A stretch of 64,000 nucleotides of DNA from Paenibacillus crassostreae. GTDB taxonomy: Bacteria; Bacillota; Bacilli; Paenibacillales; Paenibacillaceae. Of the stretch, positions 1-8,752 are shown in pieces. Below the pieces are notes generated by a model. The model ran no database searches. It was given only the letters and a program-made list of their open reading frames with translations, and was not told the DNA's origin. The position numbers were made by a program, and so were the translations under genes. The stretch spans positions 3,534,001-3,598,000 of the forward strand of contig NZ_CP017770.1 in assembly GCF_001857945.1 (NCBI RefSeq). Reading direction: 5' to 3'. Every line of letters starts with the position of its first letter. Positions within the stretch are counted from its first letter, which is position 1.

Positions 1-5
1 TTAGA

Positions 6-188
6 ATGGAGCCGAATGGAGAGTTTGATTTCAATTCAGAAATAGCAGCAGAGTTGACATCTGAGGAAGATGGAGTTACTCCATCTATGTGGGATGCCCA
101 AAATTCAGCTGATCAAGGAAATGACTTCATGGCTGATTGGGAAGGTAGGAAAGAAACGCATAATATGTTCTTGCAAAGTTACGATTGA
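6..188 (+). CDS. hypothetical protein, probably the 3' end of a longer gene
   Basis: An acidic, soluble 60-residue reading frame without recognisable domain. It is rich in Glu, Asp and Asn. No ribosome-binding site is visible in the few bases before the ATG, and the frame is open to the window edge, so it may be the C-terminus of a gene that begins outside. It reads toward the alpha/beta hydrolase but is separated from it by a clear promoter, so the two are probably not one operon. I do not recognise the family. Confidence 0.45.
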   Translation: MEPNGEFDFNSEIAAELTSEEDGVTPSMWDAQNSADQGNDFMADWEGRKETHNMFLQSYD

Positions 189-218
189 TTAGAAAACATT
201 AAATGGATAGGAATTCAA

Positions 219-248
219 TTGACATTCCCTTTTTAGCAATGCTACAAT
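219..248 (+). promoter_or_regulatory. sigma-A type promoter for the alpha/beta hydrolase
   Basis: A perfect -35 box TTGACA (219-224) and a -10 box TACAAT (243-248) are separated by 18 bases. Transcription would start near 255, leaving a leader of about 60 bases before the hydrolase ATG at 316. Confidence 0.6.
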
Positions 249-315
249 TAATCCACATTAATCTTATCGGATTTAATAGTATTGAAAACGCATGAAGCGT
301 TAGGGGGAACATGGT

Positions 316-1146
316 ATGGAACGCCACATCATCATTAAGCATAATCAAGAGGAATTAACAGCGAATATTCATTATCCAGCAACAGTAATGAAGAAAGAAG
401 GACGAGGCAAAGAAAGAGTCCCTTTAGTAATTATTTGCCATGGCTTTGTTGGCAATCGGATTGGTGTAGATCGATTGTTCGTGAAGACAGCGCGCGAGTT
501 GGCTGATGAAGGTTATATGGTTGTGCGTTTTGATTATATAGGTTGTGGAGAAAGTACAGGTAACTATGGGGATGAAGGAATGGAATCGATGATTGATCAG
601 ACTCGTACTGTTCTTGACTATACACTTGCTTGTGCTGATGTGGACCCCACACGTGTAACCTTGATTGGGCACAGCTTAGGAGGAGCTGTGGCTATTCTTA
701 CTGCAGGACGTGATCGTAGAGTTAAGAACCTTGTCTTATGGGCTGCTGTTGGCTATCCCTTCAATGATATTGTGAAGATAACAGGCCGTGAAGTGTATGA
801 AACAGCAGTTAAAAAGGGGGGATCTGACTATTTGGGCTATGATTTAACACCGAAATTTTTTGAGTCATTAGCACCATTTCAACCATTTCAACAGGCAGGT
901 AAATTTAATGGGAATGTCTTAGTTATACATGGAACATCAGATGACTCAATTCCCGTCGATTATGCTTTCCTTTTTCAGAAAATCTTCTGGATGCGTGCGG
1001 AAGGTCGCTGCGATAAGGAAATTATTTTTCAAGCCAATCACACCTTTTCTTCTGGACTTCATCAGGAACAGCTACTTCACAAGACCAAGCATTGGCTAAA
1101 TGAACAAGAAGACATACAACAAGATTGGCAAAATTGGATGATATAA
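316..1146 (+). CDS. alpha/beta hydrolase, serine aminopeptidase/esterase type
   Basis: A 276-residue cytoplasmic alpha/beta-fold hydrolase; no signal peptide. The oxyanion-hole HG lies in VIICHGFVG (residues 38-46). The nucleophile elbow is GHSLGG with Ser120, the acid is most likely Asp209 or Asp210 in HGTSDDSIP, and the catalytic His is His242 in NHTFSS. The family hydrolyses esters of small acyl compounds; some members are feruloyl or cinnamoyl esterases, but the substrate here cannot be read from sequence. The start is supported by TAGGGGG 8-14 bases upstream. It appears to be a single-gene unit with its own promoter. Confidence 0.85.
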   Translation: MERHIIIKHNQEELTANIHYPATVMKKEGRGKERVPLVIICHGFVGNRIGVDRLFVKTARELADEGYMVVRFDYIGCGESTGNYGDEGMESMIDQTRTVLDYTLACADVDPTRVTLIGHSLGGAVAILTAGRDRRVKNLVLWAAVGYPFNDIVKITGREVYETAVKKGGSDYLGYDLTPKFFESLAPFQPFQQAGKFNGNVLVIHGTSDDSIPVDYAFLFQKIFWMRAEGRCDKEIIFQANHTFSSGLHQEQLLHKTKHWLNEQEDIQQDWQNWMI

Positions 1147-1237
1147 CAATTTCAGGGTAATGTTTATTGGTAAAATTCCTCCATTAGCTGTAAAATAGTA
1201 AGTAGCAACATATACTGGTGTATGGAGGTTGACATCG

Positions 1238-2017
1238 ATGACATTACCCTCTTTATTTGTAGCTCACGGTTCACCTATGCTAGCTTTGGAAGACCATGAA
1301 TATGTAAGATTTCTACAAGATATAAGTCAACAATTCAGAACACCCAAAGCTATCGTGTTATTCTCAGCCCATTGGGATACACCGGATCAATCTATGACCG
1401 TAGATGAGACACATAGTACAATGCATGATTTCTACGGATTTCCAGAAGAAATGTATAAATTGAATTATCCTGCTGCAGGAGATTTAAGGCTGAACGCAGT
1501 GATTGATGGAATTTTTAAACAGAAAAATTTACACTATGTACCTATTGAAGGCCGTGGGCTTGATCACGGAGCATGGGTCATACTACAGAAGATGTATCCA
1601 GAGGCTAACATACCAGTCATTGAACTGTCAGTAGATTCTAAACGTTCACCGAAGGAACAATATGACATAGGTTCGATGCTTGCAGAACTTCGTAAAGAGG
1701 ATGTACTAGTAATCGCTAGTGGCGGACTTGTGCATAATTTAAGAAAACTAAATGACTCTCCACAACCAGATGCTTGGGCAGTCGAATTTGATAATTGGAT
1801 CGTAGAACAACTTGAGCAATGGGATTTAAGAACCTTATTTGAATATGAACATAAGGCTCCCCATGCGGAACAAGCTGTTCCTCGTTATGCGGTTGAACAT
1901 TTCATTCCGCTCTTCTATGCAATGGGAGCAGCAGACGATGATCGAACAGCAAAACGACTATTTCAAGATTATCAATATGGTAATCTAAGTTTAAACTGTT
2001 GGATGTTCGGTTCTTAA
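1238..2017 (+). CDS. LigB-type extradiol dioxygenase (DODA/YgiD family)
   Basis: A 259-residue class III extradiol ring-cleavage dioxygenase like 4,5-DOPA dioxygenase. Metal and catalytic histidines are visible in VAHGSPML near the N-terminus, FSAHWD (about residue 46), and GLDHGAW (about residue 110). These enzymes open catechol rings using non-haem Fe(II). A TTG nine bases upstream lies directly against the GGAGG and is too close; ATG 1238 sits at ideal spacing, so it is preferred. The gene converges on a DoxX gene across a perfect hairpin. Pairing of a catechol dioxygenase with a DoxX protein recalls the Bacillus catDE arrangement, although there the dioxygenase is of another family. Confidence 0.85.
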   Translation: MTLPSLFVAHGSPMLALEDHEYVRFLQDISQQFRTPKAIVLFSAHWDTPDQSMTVDETHSTMHDFYGFPEEMYKLNYPAAGDLRLNAVIDGIFKQKNLHYVPIEGRGLDHGAWVILQKMYPEANIPVIELSVDSKRSPKEQYDIGSMLAELRKEDVLVIASGGLVHNLRKLNDSPQPDAWAVEFDNWIVEQLEQWDLRTLFEYEHKAPHAEQAVPRYAVEHFIPLFYAMGAADDDRTAKRLFQDYQYGNLSLNCWMFGS

Positions 2018-2040
2018 TAGTTGAAATGATTTAACTCGAA

Positions 2041-2104
2041 ATAATGAATATAACAAGAAGAGCAGGGCTTTAATAAGCCCTGCTCTTCTTGTTATATTCA
2101 TTAT
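2041..2104. terminator. 30-bp perfect inverted repeat, bidirectional terminator
   Basis: Arms 2041-2070 and 2075-2104 are exact reverse complements around a 4-base TAAT loop. It lies between the convergent dioxygenase (ends 2017) and doxX (ends 2108), with T/A-rich outer ends that serve as U-tracts on both strands. Its length and perfection are unusual for a plain terminator. Confidence 0.85.
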
Positions 2105-2107
2105 TTG

Positions 2108-2638
2108 TTACATGGCACCTTTAGATTCTAAATGTGGAAGCTTCGATATTGGTCTTTTTCCCATATGAGGGAATAGGTTTCGAAGATAAGGGATTACCCA
2201 ACGATCCAGACCGATACGTCCACCATTAGCAGCAGCAACGACGATAAACATTTCCATTAATAGCATTTGAACATTGGTACTTATCGTTCCAGATAACAGG
2301 AAGGCCGAATTCATTATCATAGCCATGAGTGCAGCGAATGTAGTAAACATACCTAGAATAAGTCCTAACCCTACTAAAGTCTCACCTAATGGAATAAGTA
2401 CATTAAAGAAATTGACGCTAGGTAAAGCGGCATTCTCTAAGAATGTAGCCCACCACCCTTGAACAGTAGGATTATCACCTGTACTCTTAGCGATTGCTCC
2501 TTGTAGAAATCCTCCTGCATCAAAGCCGCCTGTTAATTTATGAATACCACCTGTGAACCATGTATAACCTAGATATAACCGGATGAAAGTAAGGATGAAT
2601 GCAATAACTTTGTTAGTTCTTAGTAATTGATTGAACAT
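2108..2638 (-). CDS. DoxX family membrane protein
   Basis: A 176-residue integral membrane protein with about four transmembrane helices. The N-terminal RLYLGYTWFTGGIHKL and the later GETLVGLGLILGMFT are typical DoxX/CatD-like segments. DoxX proteins are linked to quinone, thiosulphate or oxidative-stress metabolism; the exact role here is not known. The frame runs upstream to 2719 but the real start is ATG 2638: AAGGAG lies about 10 bases before it, and the longer frame would overlap the -10 box and operators at 2699-2741. Regulation is suggested by those two palindromes. Confidence 0.85.
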   Translation of the reverse strand: MFNQLLRTNKVIAFILTFIRLYLGYTWFTGGIHKLTGGFDAGGFLQGAIAKSTGDNPTVQGWWATFLENAALPSVNFFNVLIPLGETLVGLGLILGMFTTFAALMAMIMNSAFLLSGTISTNVQMLLMEMFIVVAAANGGRIGLDRWVIPYLRNLFPHMGKRPISKLPHLESKGAM

Positions 2639-2698
2639 AATTTTCTCACTCCTTGAGGTATATTGTGTATTTTTGTAGATGATCTCTTTGATGTCTTT

Positions 2699-2741
2699 AT
2701 TATAAGTGAAATATTTCACTTGATATGTGATTTAAATCACA
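2699..2741 (-). promoter_or_regulatory. doxX promoter with Crp/Fnr-type site and a second palindrome
   Basis: On the minus strand a perfect -10 TATAAT covers 2704-2699 without a good -35. TGTGATTTAAATCACA (2726-2741) is a perfect TGTGA-N6-TCACA palindrome, the Crp/Fnr-family consensus, centred about 41.5 bases upstream of the expected start point, as in class II activation. A second perfect 18-bp palindrome (2704-2721, AAGTGAAATATTTCACTT) overlaps the -10 flank, where a MarR-like repressor could bind. Factor identities are inferred. Confidence 0.65.
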
Positions 2742-2878
2742 AATTTAAAATATATATTAAGATAATAAAAATTAAATAGAATTTATTGTTTGAAATTAGG
2801 ATGATGACAGACAGAAAAGATCTTTTATGCTTAAATAAAAAGAACAAGAAAATATTACTTAGGAGGAATATTGAGTAA

Positions 2879-3955
2879 ATGAAACGATTGAGGTTAAATG
2901 GCATCATTTCTATTAGTGGTCTAATTGTGATATTAATTCTTTCGTCTTGTGCAAATTCTAATAGTGCTGAACAAGCAACACCAGTTCCATTACCATTGGT
3001 TGAAGAAGAGCCCGTAGAGATCATTACGCTACCTCTGTACACGGCTCCATTAACCGGACTTCCCATTGAAGAACCTTCAATTGCTCGTCCAATAGCGGTA
3101 ATGATTAATAATGCTCCTGCAGCAAGACCACAAACGGGTCTCAGTAAAGCAGATATTATCTATGAAGTTCTTGCTGAAGGTGGAATTACACGTCTTATTG
3201 CGATCTACCAAAGTCAGAACGATGCTGTTGCAGTAGGTCCAATTCGGAGTATAAGACCTTATTTAATTGAAATAGGGGATTTATATAATGGATTACTTGT
3301 TCATGCAGGGGGAAGTCCAGATGCATATTCAATCTTGCAGAAGCAGAAGAAAGATGATTTAGATGAGATTGGAAAAGCAGGTTCATTTTTTTGGAGAGAT
3401 AAAAGTCGAAAAGCTCCACATAATTTATACTCCGATACGGACAAGCTAAGAGAAGGTGCAGAACAATTAGGATATGCACAAGAGGTGGAGATTCCAACCT
3501 ATCCTTTTCGTTCAGAATATGAAGTCGTAACAGGAGAGAATGCTGAGAAAGTTGACATTACCTTTCAATTGAAGGATTATACCGTATCTTATGAATATGA
3601 TGAAAGTACTAAGTTGTATAAACGATTCATTAATAATAAATCTCATATTGACTTGATGAATAACGTACCGTTAGAAACGGCAAATGTAATTATAATGGGT
3701 GCTGACCATCGTGTTCTTGATGATGTGGGGAGACTTTCCGTAGATCTAGATTTAGGTGGTGAAGCACTAATACTCCAACATGGAAAGTTGATTAGAGGAA
3801 ATTGGATTCATACTCAGGATGATGTTATTCGTTTCGTTAAGGATAATCAGGAGATTCCATTACTACCGGGTAACACCTACATAAATATTGTACCCAATGA
3901 GCCTACTTTTGACAGCCATGTGACAGTCTCAAATCCATCATCATTATTAGAATAA
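2879..3955 (+). CDS. yerB: DUF3048 lipoprotein (YerB-like)
   Basis: A 358-residue predicted lipoprotein: Lys/Arg start, hydrophobic core and lipobox ILSSC at about residues 19-24, so it should be anchored outside the cell membrane. The mature part has a Pro/Glu-rich spacer and then the DUF3048 domain (PLTGLPIEEP, RPIAVMINNAPAARPQTGLS, GGITRLIAIYQS). The family is widespread in Bacillales and its function is not established. AGGAGG lies 12 bases before the ATG. It stands alone, divergent from doxX. Confidence 0.88.
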   Translation: MKRLRLNGIISISGLIVILILSSCANSNSAEQATPVPLPLVEEEPVEIITLPLYTAPLTGLPIEEPSIARPIAVMINNAPAARPQTGLSKADIIYEVLAEGGITRLIAIYQSQNDAVAVGPIRSIRPYLIEIGDLYNGLLVHAGGSPDAYSILQKQKKDDLDEIGKAGSFFWRDKSRKAPHNLYSDTDKLREGAEQLGYAQEVEIPTYPFRSEYEVVTGENAEKVDITFQLKDYTVSYEYDESTKLYKRFINNKSHIDLMNNVPLETANVIIMGADHRVLDDVGRLSVDLDLGGEALILQHGKLIRGNWIHTQDDVIRFVKDNQEIPLLPGNTYINIVPNEPTFDSHVTVSNPSSLLE

Positions 3956-4165
3956 TCCACTTATTTCGCCAAAATAATATGATTTTTGACACTGTTATGT
4001 AGCTGGTTTAAAATAACATAGCGAACTTCGTAAAATAAAATGACTGTTTTTGTGAAATTAGTGATTTTGATTTTACAAAAGAGATGCCAGTTGTGATAGA
4101 ATAACAAGGTTGTCATCAAGTATTAAGTTAAATGAATGGTAATATTTCTGTGAAGGGGTAATCAA

Positions 4166-4780
4166 ATGAGAATAAAGAAGAAGGACATATTTTTTGAAAC
4201 GATGGAGAATATGGCTGATAAAATCGTACAAGCTGCGGATTATTTCGCTGAGAACGTTGCAGATTTTAAGGATGTAAATGTATTTGCAACAGAAATGAAG
4301 AAGTATGAATCACAGTGTGACGAGTACACACACATTATCATTAAGGAACTTAATAAAACATTCATTACACCGATTGATCGTGACGACATTTTGGCTTTAA
4401 CCTCTAGCTTAGATGATGTCATTGATGGAATGGAAGCTACGACATCTCGGTTCTATATGTATAACTTAGGAAAACCTGACGAGTATATCGTGCAGTTTGC
4501 AGAAATCTTACGTCAATCTTCATATGAGATACAGAAAGCTATTCACTTATTGTCACAGAAGAAATTGTTAGCTATTCGTGAACACACTATACGTTTAAAT
4601 GATCTTGAGAATCAAGGTGATGATTTGCTTCGAATTTGCATCAAGAATTTGTTTGCAACGGTTACTGATCCAATTGAATTGATTAAGAAGAAAGAAATAT
4701 ATGAACGTCTAGAACAAACAACGGACACTTGTGAAGATGTGGCCAATATGTTGGAATCAATTATTATGAGCAACTCTTAA
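4166..4780 (+). CDS. DUF47 family (PhoU-like) regulator of the phosphate transporter
   Basis: A 204-residue all-helical protein of the DUF47 family, which resembles PhoU and is nearly always encoded beside a Pit-type phosphate transporter. Recognisable features are the N-terminal ENMADKIVQAADYF, the metal-binding-like EYTHIIIKELNKTFITPIDRDDI, and the second repeat with EHTIRLNDLENQGDD. It ends 13 bases before pit, so the two form an operon and the protein probably modulates transport. AAGGGG precedes the start. Confidence 0.9.
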   Translation: MRIKKKDIFFETMENMADKIVQAADYFAENVADFKDVNVFATEMKKYESQCDEYTHIIIKELNKTFITPIDRDDILALTSSLDDVIDGMEATTSRFYMYNLGKPDEYIVQFAEILRQSSYEIQKAIHLLSQKKLLAIREHTIRLNDLENQGDDLLRICIKNLFATVTDPIELIKKKEIYERLEQTTDTCEDVANMLESIIMSNS

Positions 4781-4793
4781 GGGGTTTACGAAT

Positions 4794-5783
4794 ATGGAAA
4801 CATCAATATGGATATTAGGTATCGTTATTTTTCTCGCCTTAGCATTTGACTTTATAAATGGGTTCCATGATACGGCTAACGCTATTGCGACATCAGTCTC
4901 TACCCGTGCTTTGAAACCGAGACCGGCTATTATTATGGCAGCATGTATGAATTTTCTAGGTGCTATTATGTTTACAGGGGTTGCTAAGACCATTGGGGGA
5001 AGTGTAGCAGATCCAGCAACACTCGATAATGGGATTGAAGTTGTTATAGCAACATTACTTGCTGCGATCATTTGGAACTTAGTGACTTGGTGGTTCGGGA
5101 TTCCATCATCTTCATCTCATGCATTAATTGGTGCATTAGCTGGGGCTGTGCTAGTAGGAGCGGGATCTAGTCATGTGAAATGGGAAGGATTTATTAGCAT
5201 TGTTAAAGTGCTTATCTTCTCTCCATTAATTGCTTTTGCGGTCGGATTTATAGTTATGACTGTTTTGAAATGGATTTTTGCCAAGAAGAGTCCCCATACG
5301 GTGAATAAAGGATTTCGCTCAATGCAGGTTATTACTGCAGCGTTTCAATCATTCACACACGGAACAAATGATGCTCAGAAGGCGATGGGTATTATCACAT
5401 TTGCTCTGGTAACAGCGGGAGTGCAGGACACATTGGAAGTTCCTCTTTGGGTTAAATTATCAGCAGCGACAGCGATGGCGCTTGGTACATCTATCGGAGG
5501 ATGGAAGATCATCAAAACGATGGGAACTAAAATTTTTAAAATCGAGCCGATTAATGGCTTTGCAGCAGATATTACTGGAGCTTCCGTCATATTGTCTGCA
5601 ACAATTCTTCACATGCCAGTAAGTACTACACATGCCATTACATCTGCTCTATTAGGTGTTGGTAGTGCCAAACGTGTATCTGAGGTGAAGTGGTCATTAG
5701 CGGGCCGTATCATCCTTACATGGTTTATTACTATTCCCATTTCAGGTCTACTTGCAGGTGTGATATTTAAAATCTTATTCTAA
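4794..5783 (+). CDS. pit: Pit-type inorganic phosphate transporter
   Basis: A 329-residue multi-pass membrane permease of the PiT family. Both signature repeats are present: DFINGFHDTANAIAT near residue 20-34 and FTHGTNDAQKAMGI near 187-200, each starting one half of the inverted-repeat fold. The family takes up phosphate, often as a metal-phosphate complex, with protons. AAGGGG lies before the start. It is the second gene of an operon with the DUF47 gene and is followed by an intrinsic terminator. Confidence 0.93.
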   Translation: METSIWILGIVIFLALAFDFINGFHDTANAIATSVSTRALKPRPAIIMAACMNFLGAIMFTGVAKTIGGSVADPATLDNGIEVVIATLLAAIIWNLVTWWFGIPSSSSHALIGALAGAVLVGAGSSHVKWEGFISIVKVLIFSPLIAFAVGFIVMTVLKWIFAKKSPHTVNKGFRSMQVITAAFQSFTHGTNDAQKAMGIITFALVTAGVQDTLEVPLWVKLSAATAMALGTSIGGWKIIKTMGTKIFKIEPINGFAADITGASVILSATILHMPVSTTHAITSALLGVGSAKRVSEVKWSLAGRIILTWFITIPISGLLAGVIFKILF

Positions 5784-5830
5784 ATTTTTGTATATGAATA
5801 AACTGAATAGTAATTTAAAATAATAGAATC

Positions 5831-5857
5831 GGCCAATCAATACAGGTTGGCTTTTTT
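5831..5857 (+). terminator. intrinsic terminator after pit
   Basis: GCCAATC pairs with GGTTGGC (one G-U) around a 6-base loop and is followed by six T. It ends the DUF47-pit operon, 50 bases after the pit stop, and lies just upstream of corA. Confidence 0.75.
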
Positions 5858-5885
5858 GTATTTTTAAGATGGAAAGGAATAACTT

Positions 5886-6845
5886 ATGATTAGGACTATT
5901 GCTATAACGCATGCGCATGAGGTGAAAGTAGGGATAGCGTTAAAGGATATCCATATGAATGACTATGCTTGGATCTGGACGGATTTCAATTGTCCTACAC
6001 CAGATGAAGCTGAACTCCTAGATACATATTTTCATTTTCACCCACTAGCTATTGAGGATTGCATGGTTGTGTTACAAAGACCTAAGTTGGATTTCTATGA
6101 TGAGTTGCAGTTTCTTGTTCTTCATGCGTTGAACCCCGATACATTAAATGTAGAAGAAGTAGATTTATTCTTAGATCATAATTTATTAGTATCCTTTCAT
6201 CATAAACAATTGACGGAGATTGATGAGGCATGGGAACAAATCATTCAGCACGCTAATGATCGTAAGATTTGGTCTCGTGGCCCTGTCGCGTGTGCGTATA
6301 CTCTGATTGATAAGATGGTAGATCTTTATTTCCCTGCACTATATAGTATTGAAGATGAATTGGCTGAGATCGAGAACATAGGGAGCGATGAATCAGTCGA
6401 AGAATTAATGAAACAGGTATTTGACCTTCGTGGACGATTATTGAAATTGCGACGAACGATAGTCCCTATGCGTGATCTCATGTATCGAATAATTAATTCA
6501 CAACATATTAAGAATAGTGGAGAACATACGGTTTATTTTGCCGATATTTACGATCATTTGATAAAGCTGACGGATATGATCGAAGCAGACCGTGAAATGA
6601 CTGCAGATATGCGTGATAGTTATATTTCACTTAATTCCAATCGAATGAATGCGATTATGAAGACTCTTACCGTGATAACGACGGTCTTTATGCCTCTAAC
6701 CCTAATAGCAGGTGTTTATGGAATGAATTTTGACAATATGCCGGAACTTCATTGGCAATACGGATATGCATTTATTTTACTAGGTATGTTCTTGCTTGGC
6801 GGTGGTATGGTGATTTGGTTTATAAGACGCGGCTGGTTTAAATAA
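5886..6845 (+). CDS. corA: CorA family magnesium/divalent cation transporter
   Basis: A 319-residue CorA-type channel. A soluble N-terminal domain with long helices occupies about 255 residues and is followed by two transmembrane helices at the C-terminus. The selectivity-filter motif YGMNF lies at about residue 278-282 between them, and a basic tail (IRRGWFK) follows. It imports Mg2+ as a pentamer; Co2+ and Ni2+ are also possible substrates. AAAGG is seen before the ATG. It converges on the YqfQ-like gene with 29 bases between stops and no obvious hairpin. Confidence 0.92.
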   Translation: MIRTIAITHAHEVKVGIALKDIHMNDYAWIWTDFNCPTPDEAELLDTYFHFHPLAIEDCMVVLQRPKLDFYDELQFLVLHALNPDTLNVEEVDLFLDHNLLVSFHHKQLTEIDEAWEQIIQHANDRKIWSRGPVACAYTLIDKMVDLYFPALYSIEDELAEIENIGSDESVEELMKQVFDLRGRLLKLRRTIVPMRDLMYRIINSQHIKNSGEHTVYFADIYDHLIKLTDMIEADREMTADMRDSYISLNSNRMNAIMKTLTVITTVFMPLTLIAGVYGMNFDNMPELHWQYGYAFILLGMFLLGGGMVIWFIRRGWFK

Positions 6846-6874
6846 TAGAAAGCTACAGTGTTATAGTTTGGACT

Positions 6875-7420
6875 TTATGTTCTTTTAGACTTCCGATATG
6901 GAGTAGACTTCCTCGAATTCTTGGAGAAGGTACGATTGGAAGTCTTCTTGCGCTGCGTTGTCGTGGACTTTTTACGTCGACGCTTTCTTGGGGTGTAGTA
7001 TAAGTCATCTCCATCTTTAGCTGTGCTTTTGGTTGAACCTTTTCCAAAGGTACCCATCATTAGTTTGATCATAGGGGCCATCTGTTGGACTCCAGCCATA
7101 ACTTTTTGGAACTTACCCATGGAGCTAACAATCCCATCTATACCACCCATTCTATCGATAACACCTTTGAGTTCGCCTATGTTAGCTAAAGAGAATCCTG
7201 TTTTCGCAGGGGTGGCAGGTGGTAATACGGTTGCCGCTGTAGTTGTGGCAGGATCAATCCATTCACCACCTCCTTGATAAGGGATCTGGGATGATGCTTC
7301 AAGCTGAGGAATATCTCCTAATGATTCAATTCCAGGGTATGCATTATTATATGAGGGTGAAGAAAAAGGACCGAGTGAACGTTGATTGCTCGGAGAATGA
7401 CGATGGTAATGCACAGGCAT
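6875..7420 (-). CDS. YqfQ/VrrA-like, probably spore-coat-associated protein
   Basis: A 181-residue protein of low complexity. The N-terminus is His/Pro/Ser/Tyr-rich; the centre has a Gly/Met-rich helical core (LKGVIDRMGGIDGIVSS, MAPMIKLMMGTFGKG); the C-terminal 45 residues are very basic (many Lys, Arg, Ser, Thr). This layout matches YqfQ (VrrA-like) proteins of Bacillales, considered coat-associated. The frame extends to 7456, but ATG 7420 has AAAGGA at good spacing. Family assignment rests on composition and core motif. Confidence 0.65.
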   Translation of the reverse strand: MPVHYHRHSPSNQRSLGPFSSPSYNNAYPGIESLGDIPQLEASSQIPYQGGGEWIDPATTTAATVLPPATPAKTGFSLANIGELKGVIDRMGGIDGIVSSMGKFQKVMAGVQQMAPMIKLMMGTFGKGSTKSTAKDGDDLYYTPRKRRRKKSTTTQRKKTSNRTFSKNSRKSTPYRKSKRT

Positions 7421-7653
7421 GATTATCACTATCCTTTTCAGATTGGTTAATAACACAGTATGTTGTAGGCGTACATAATGTATGGACGAATGCCTGGATC
7501 ACATAGGGTAGGAGCGGAAAGAGGCTTCTGCCTATACTTTGTTTATATTGTTTTAGAATCAATTCTTTACTGCGTAACTCCGTTAATGCTTGAAAAGATT
7601 GCTTCGACTAAAGTACAATAGAATTACATAGTAATAGTAGAGGATGATTATCG

Positions 7654-7944
7654 GTGCAATTAAAGAAGCTGAATGACAAAAGTGTGGACCAATTATTTGA
7701 AGCGATACTAACTCTTAAGAATGTTGAAGAATGTTATGTGTTCTTCGATGATCTGTGTACGGTAAATGAAATACAATCACTCTCTCAGAGATTGGAAGTA
7801 GCACGTATGCTAGGTAAAGGTTCAACATATAATCAAATCGAGGCAGAAACTGGCGCAAGCACAGCTACAATCTCACGTGTTAAGCGTTGTTTGAATTATG
7901 GTAATGATGGGTACAAAATGTCATTGGAACGTTTAGGACGATAA
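7654..7944 (+). CDS. yerC: YerC/YecD-type TrpR-like DNA-binding protein
   Basis: A 96-residue helical regulator starting at GTG with GAGG upstream. The motif EIQSLSQRLEVARMLGKGSTYNQI followed by GASTATISRVKRCL is the TrpR-superfamily helix-turn-helix of YerC. The family is conserved in Firmicutes; the ligand and targets are not well defined. Its stop is one base from the start of the CbiX gene, so the two are translated as a pair. Confidence 0.9.
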   Translation: MQLKKLNDKSVDQLFEAILTLKNVEECYVFFDDLCTVNEIQSLSQRLEVARMLGKGSTYNQIEAETGASTATISRVKRCLNYGNDGYKMSLERLGR

Positions 7945-7945
7945 C

Positions 7946-8731
7946 ATGGTGAGCCCAGGCGTGTTAATAATCAGCCACGGATCCAGGGAATCTTCTTGGG
8001 TAGAGCTTGTGGATGAAGCTGTGAATCAATTACCGCTGCAGGAATCTATTCCTGTGGCGGTTTCATTCTTGGAGCTTGTACAGGGAAGATTGATTCAAGA
8101 TGGTATCAATCAACTCGAAGCACAAGGTGTAACTGATATTATCACCATTCCACTGTTTGTATCTTCAGGGAGTACGCATGTTGATGAAATTGCTTACGCG
8201 CTAGGTGTGAAAGAGACGGCAGATTGCGAAACAGATCTGGCACCTTTTCACATCCAAGCTAATATACATTATGGACTTCCGATGGACGATGATCCTGATA
8301 TTGCTCAGATGATCTGGGATAAAGTAAGAGATCAAGTAAGAGATCAAGCTTCATCTTCAGAACATGGTCGTCAAGTTATACTTCTTATTGGTCACGGAAG
8401 TATTTATGAACATTTCCGAGTCCGCTGGGAACAGGGTCTTTCATCACTCGCGTCAAAAGTAAAGGCGATGAGCGATGTGGTTACTGTAGATTATGCATTA
8501 TTAAATCCAGACTCTGTTAAGCAGAGAATGGAATATTGGATCAATGAACAAGGATTCGAGGTGATTGTATTCCCGCTCTTCTTGAGTGAGGGATATTTCA
8601 CTCAGAATGTAATACCGGGTCGACTTGAGGAATTTAAGTATCGTTATACCGGTGAGGCACTTCTGCCACATCCCTTGCTGTCGCATTGGATTGGTAAACA
8701 GATTTATGCTATGTTACAAATGATCAAATAA
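7946..8731 (+). CDS. cbiX: sirohydrochlorin chelatase CbiX-type
   Basis: A 261-residue protein with two CbiX half-domains. The first has ISHGSRESS at the N-terminus and FVSSGSTHVDEI, with the metal-binding His residues; the second has LIGHGSIYEHF and a C-terminal FLSEGYFTQNVIPGR. Such enzymes insert Co2+, Ni2+ or Fe2+ into sirohydrochlorin in cobalamin or sirohaem synthesis. No other tetrapyrrole genes are near, so the metal cannot be decided. It starts one base after the yerC stop. Confidence 0.85.
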   Translation: MVSPGVLIISHGSRESSWVELVDEAVNQLPLQESIPVAVSFLELVQGRLIQDGINQLEAQGVTDIITIPLFVSSGSTHVDEIAYALGVKETADCETDLAPFHIQANIHYGLPMDDDPDIAQMIWDKVRDQVRDQASSSEHGRQVILLIGHGSIYEHFRVRWEQGLSSLASKVKAMSDVVTVDYALLNPDSVKQRMEYWINEQGFEVIVFPLFLSEGYFTQNVIPGRLEEFKYRYTGEALLPHPLLSHWIGKQIYAMLQMIK

Positions 8732-8752
8732 TAATAACAGGTGGTTTCTGGT

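Noticed and set aside
7023..7277. 84-residue plus-strand frame opposite the YqfQ-like gene
   Set aside because: Shadow frame of the minus-strand gene, without SD.
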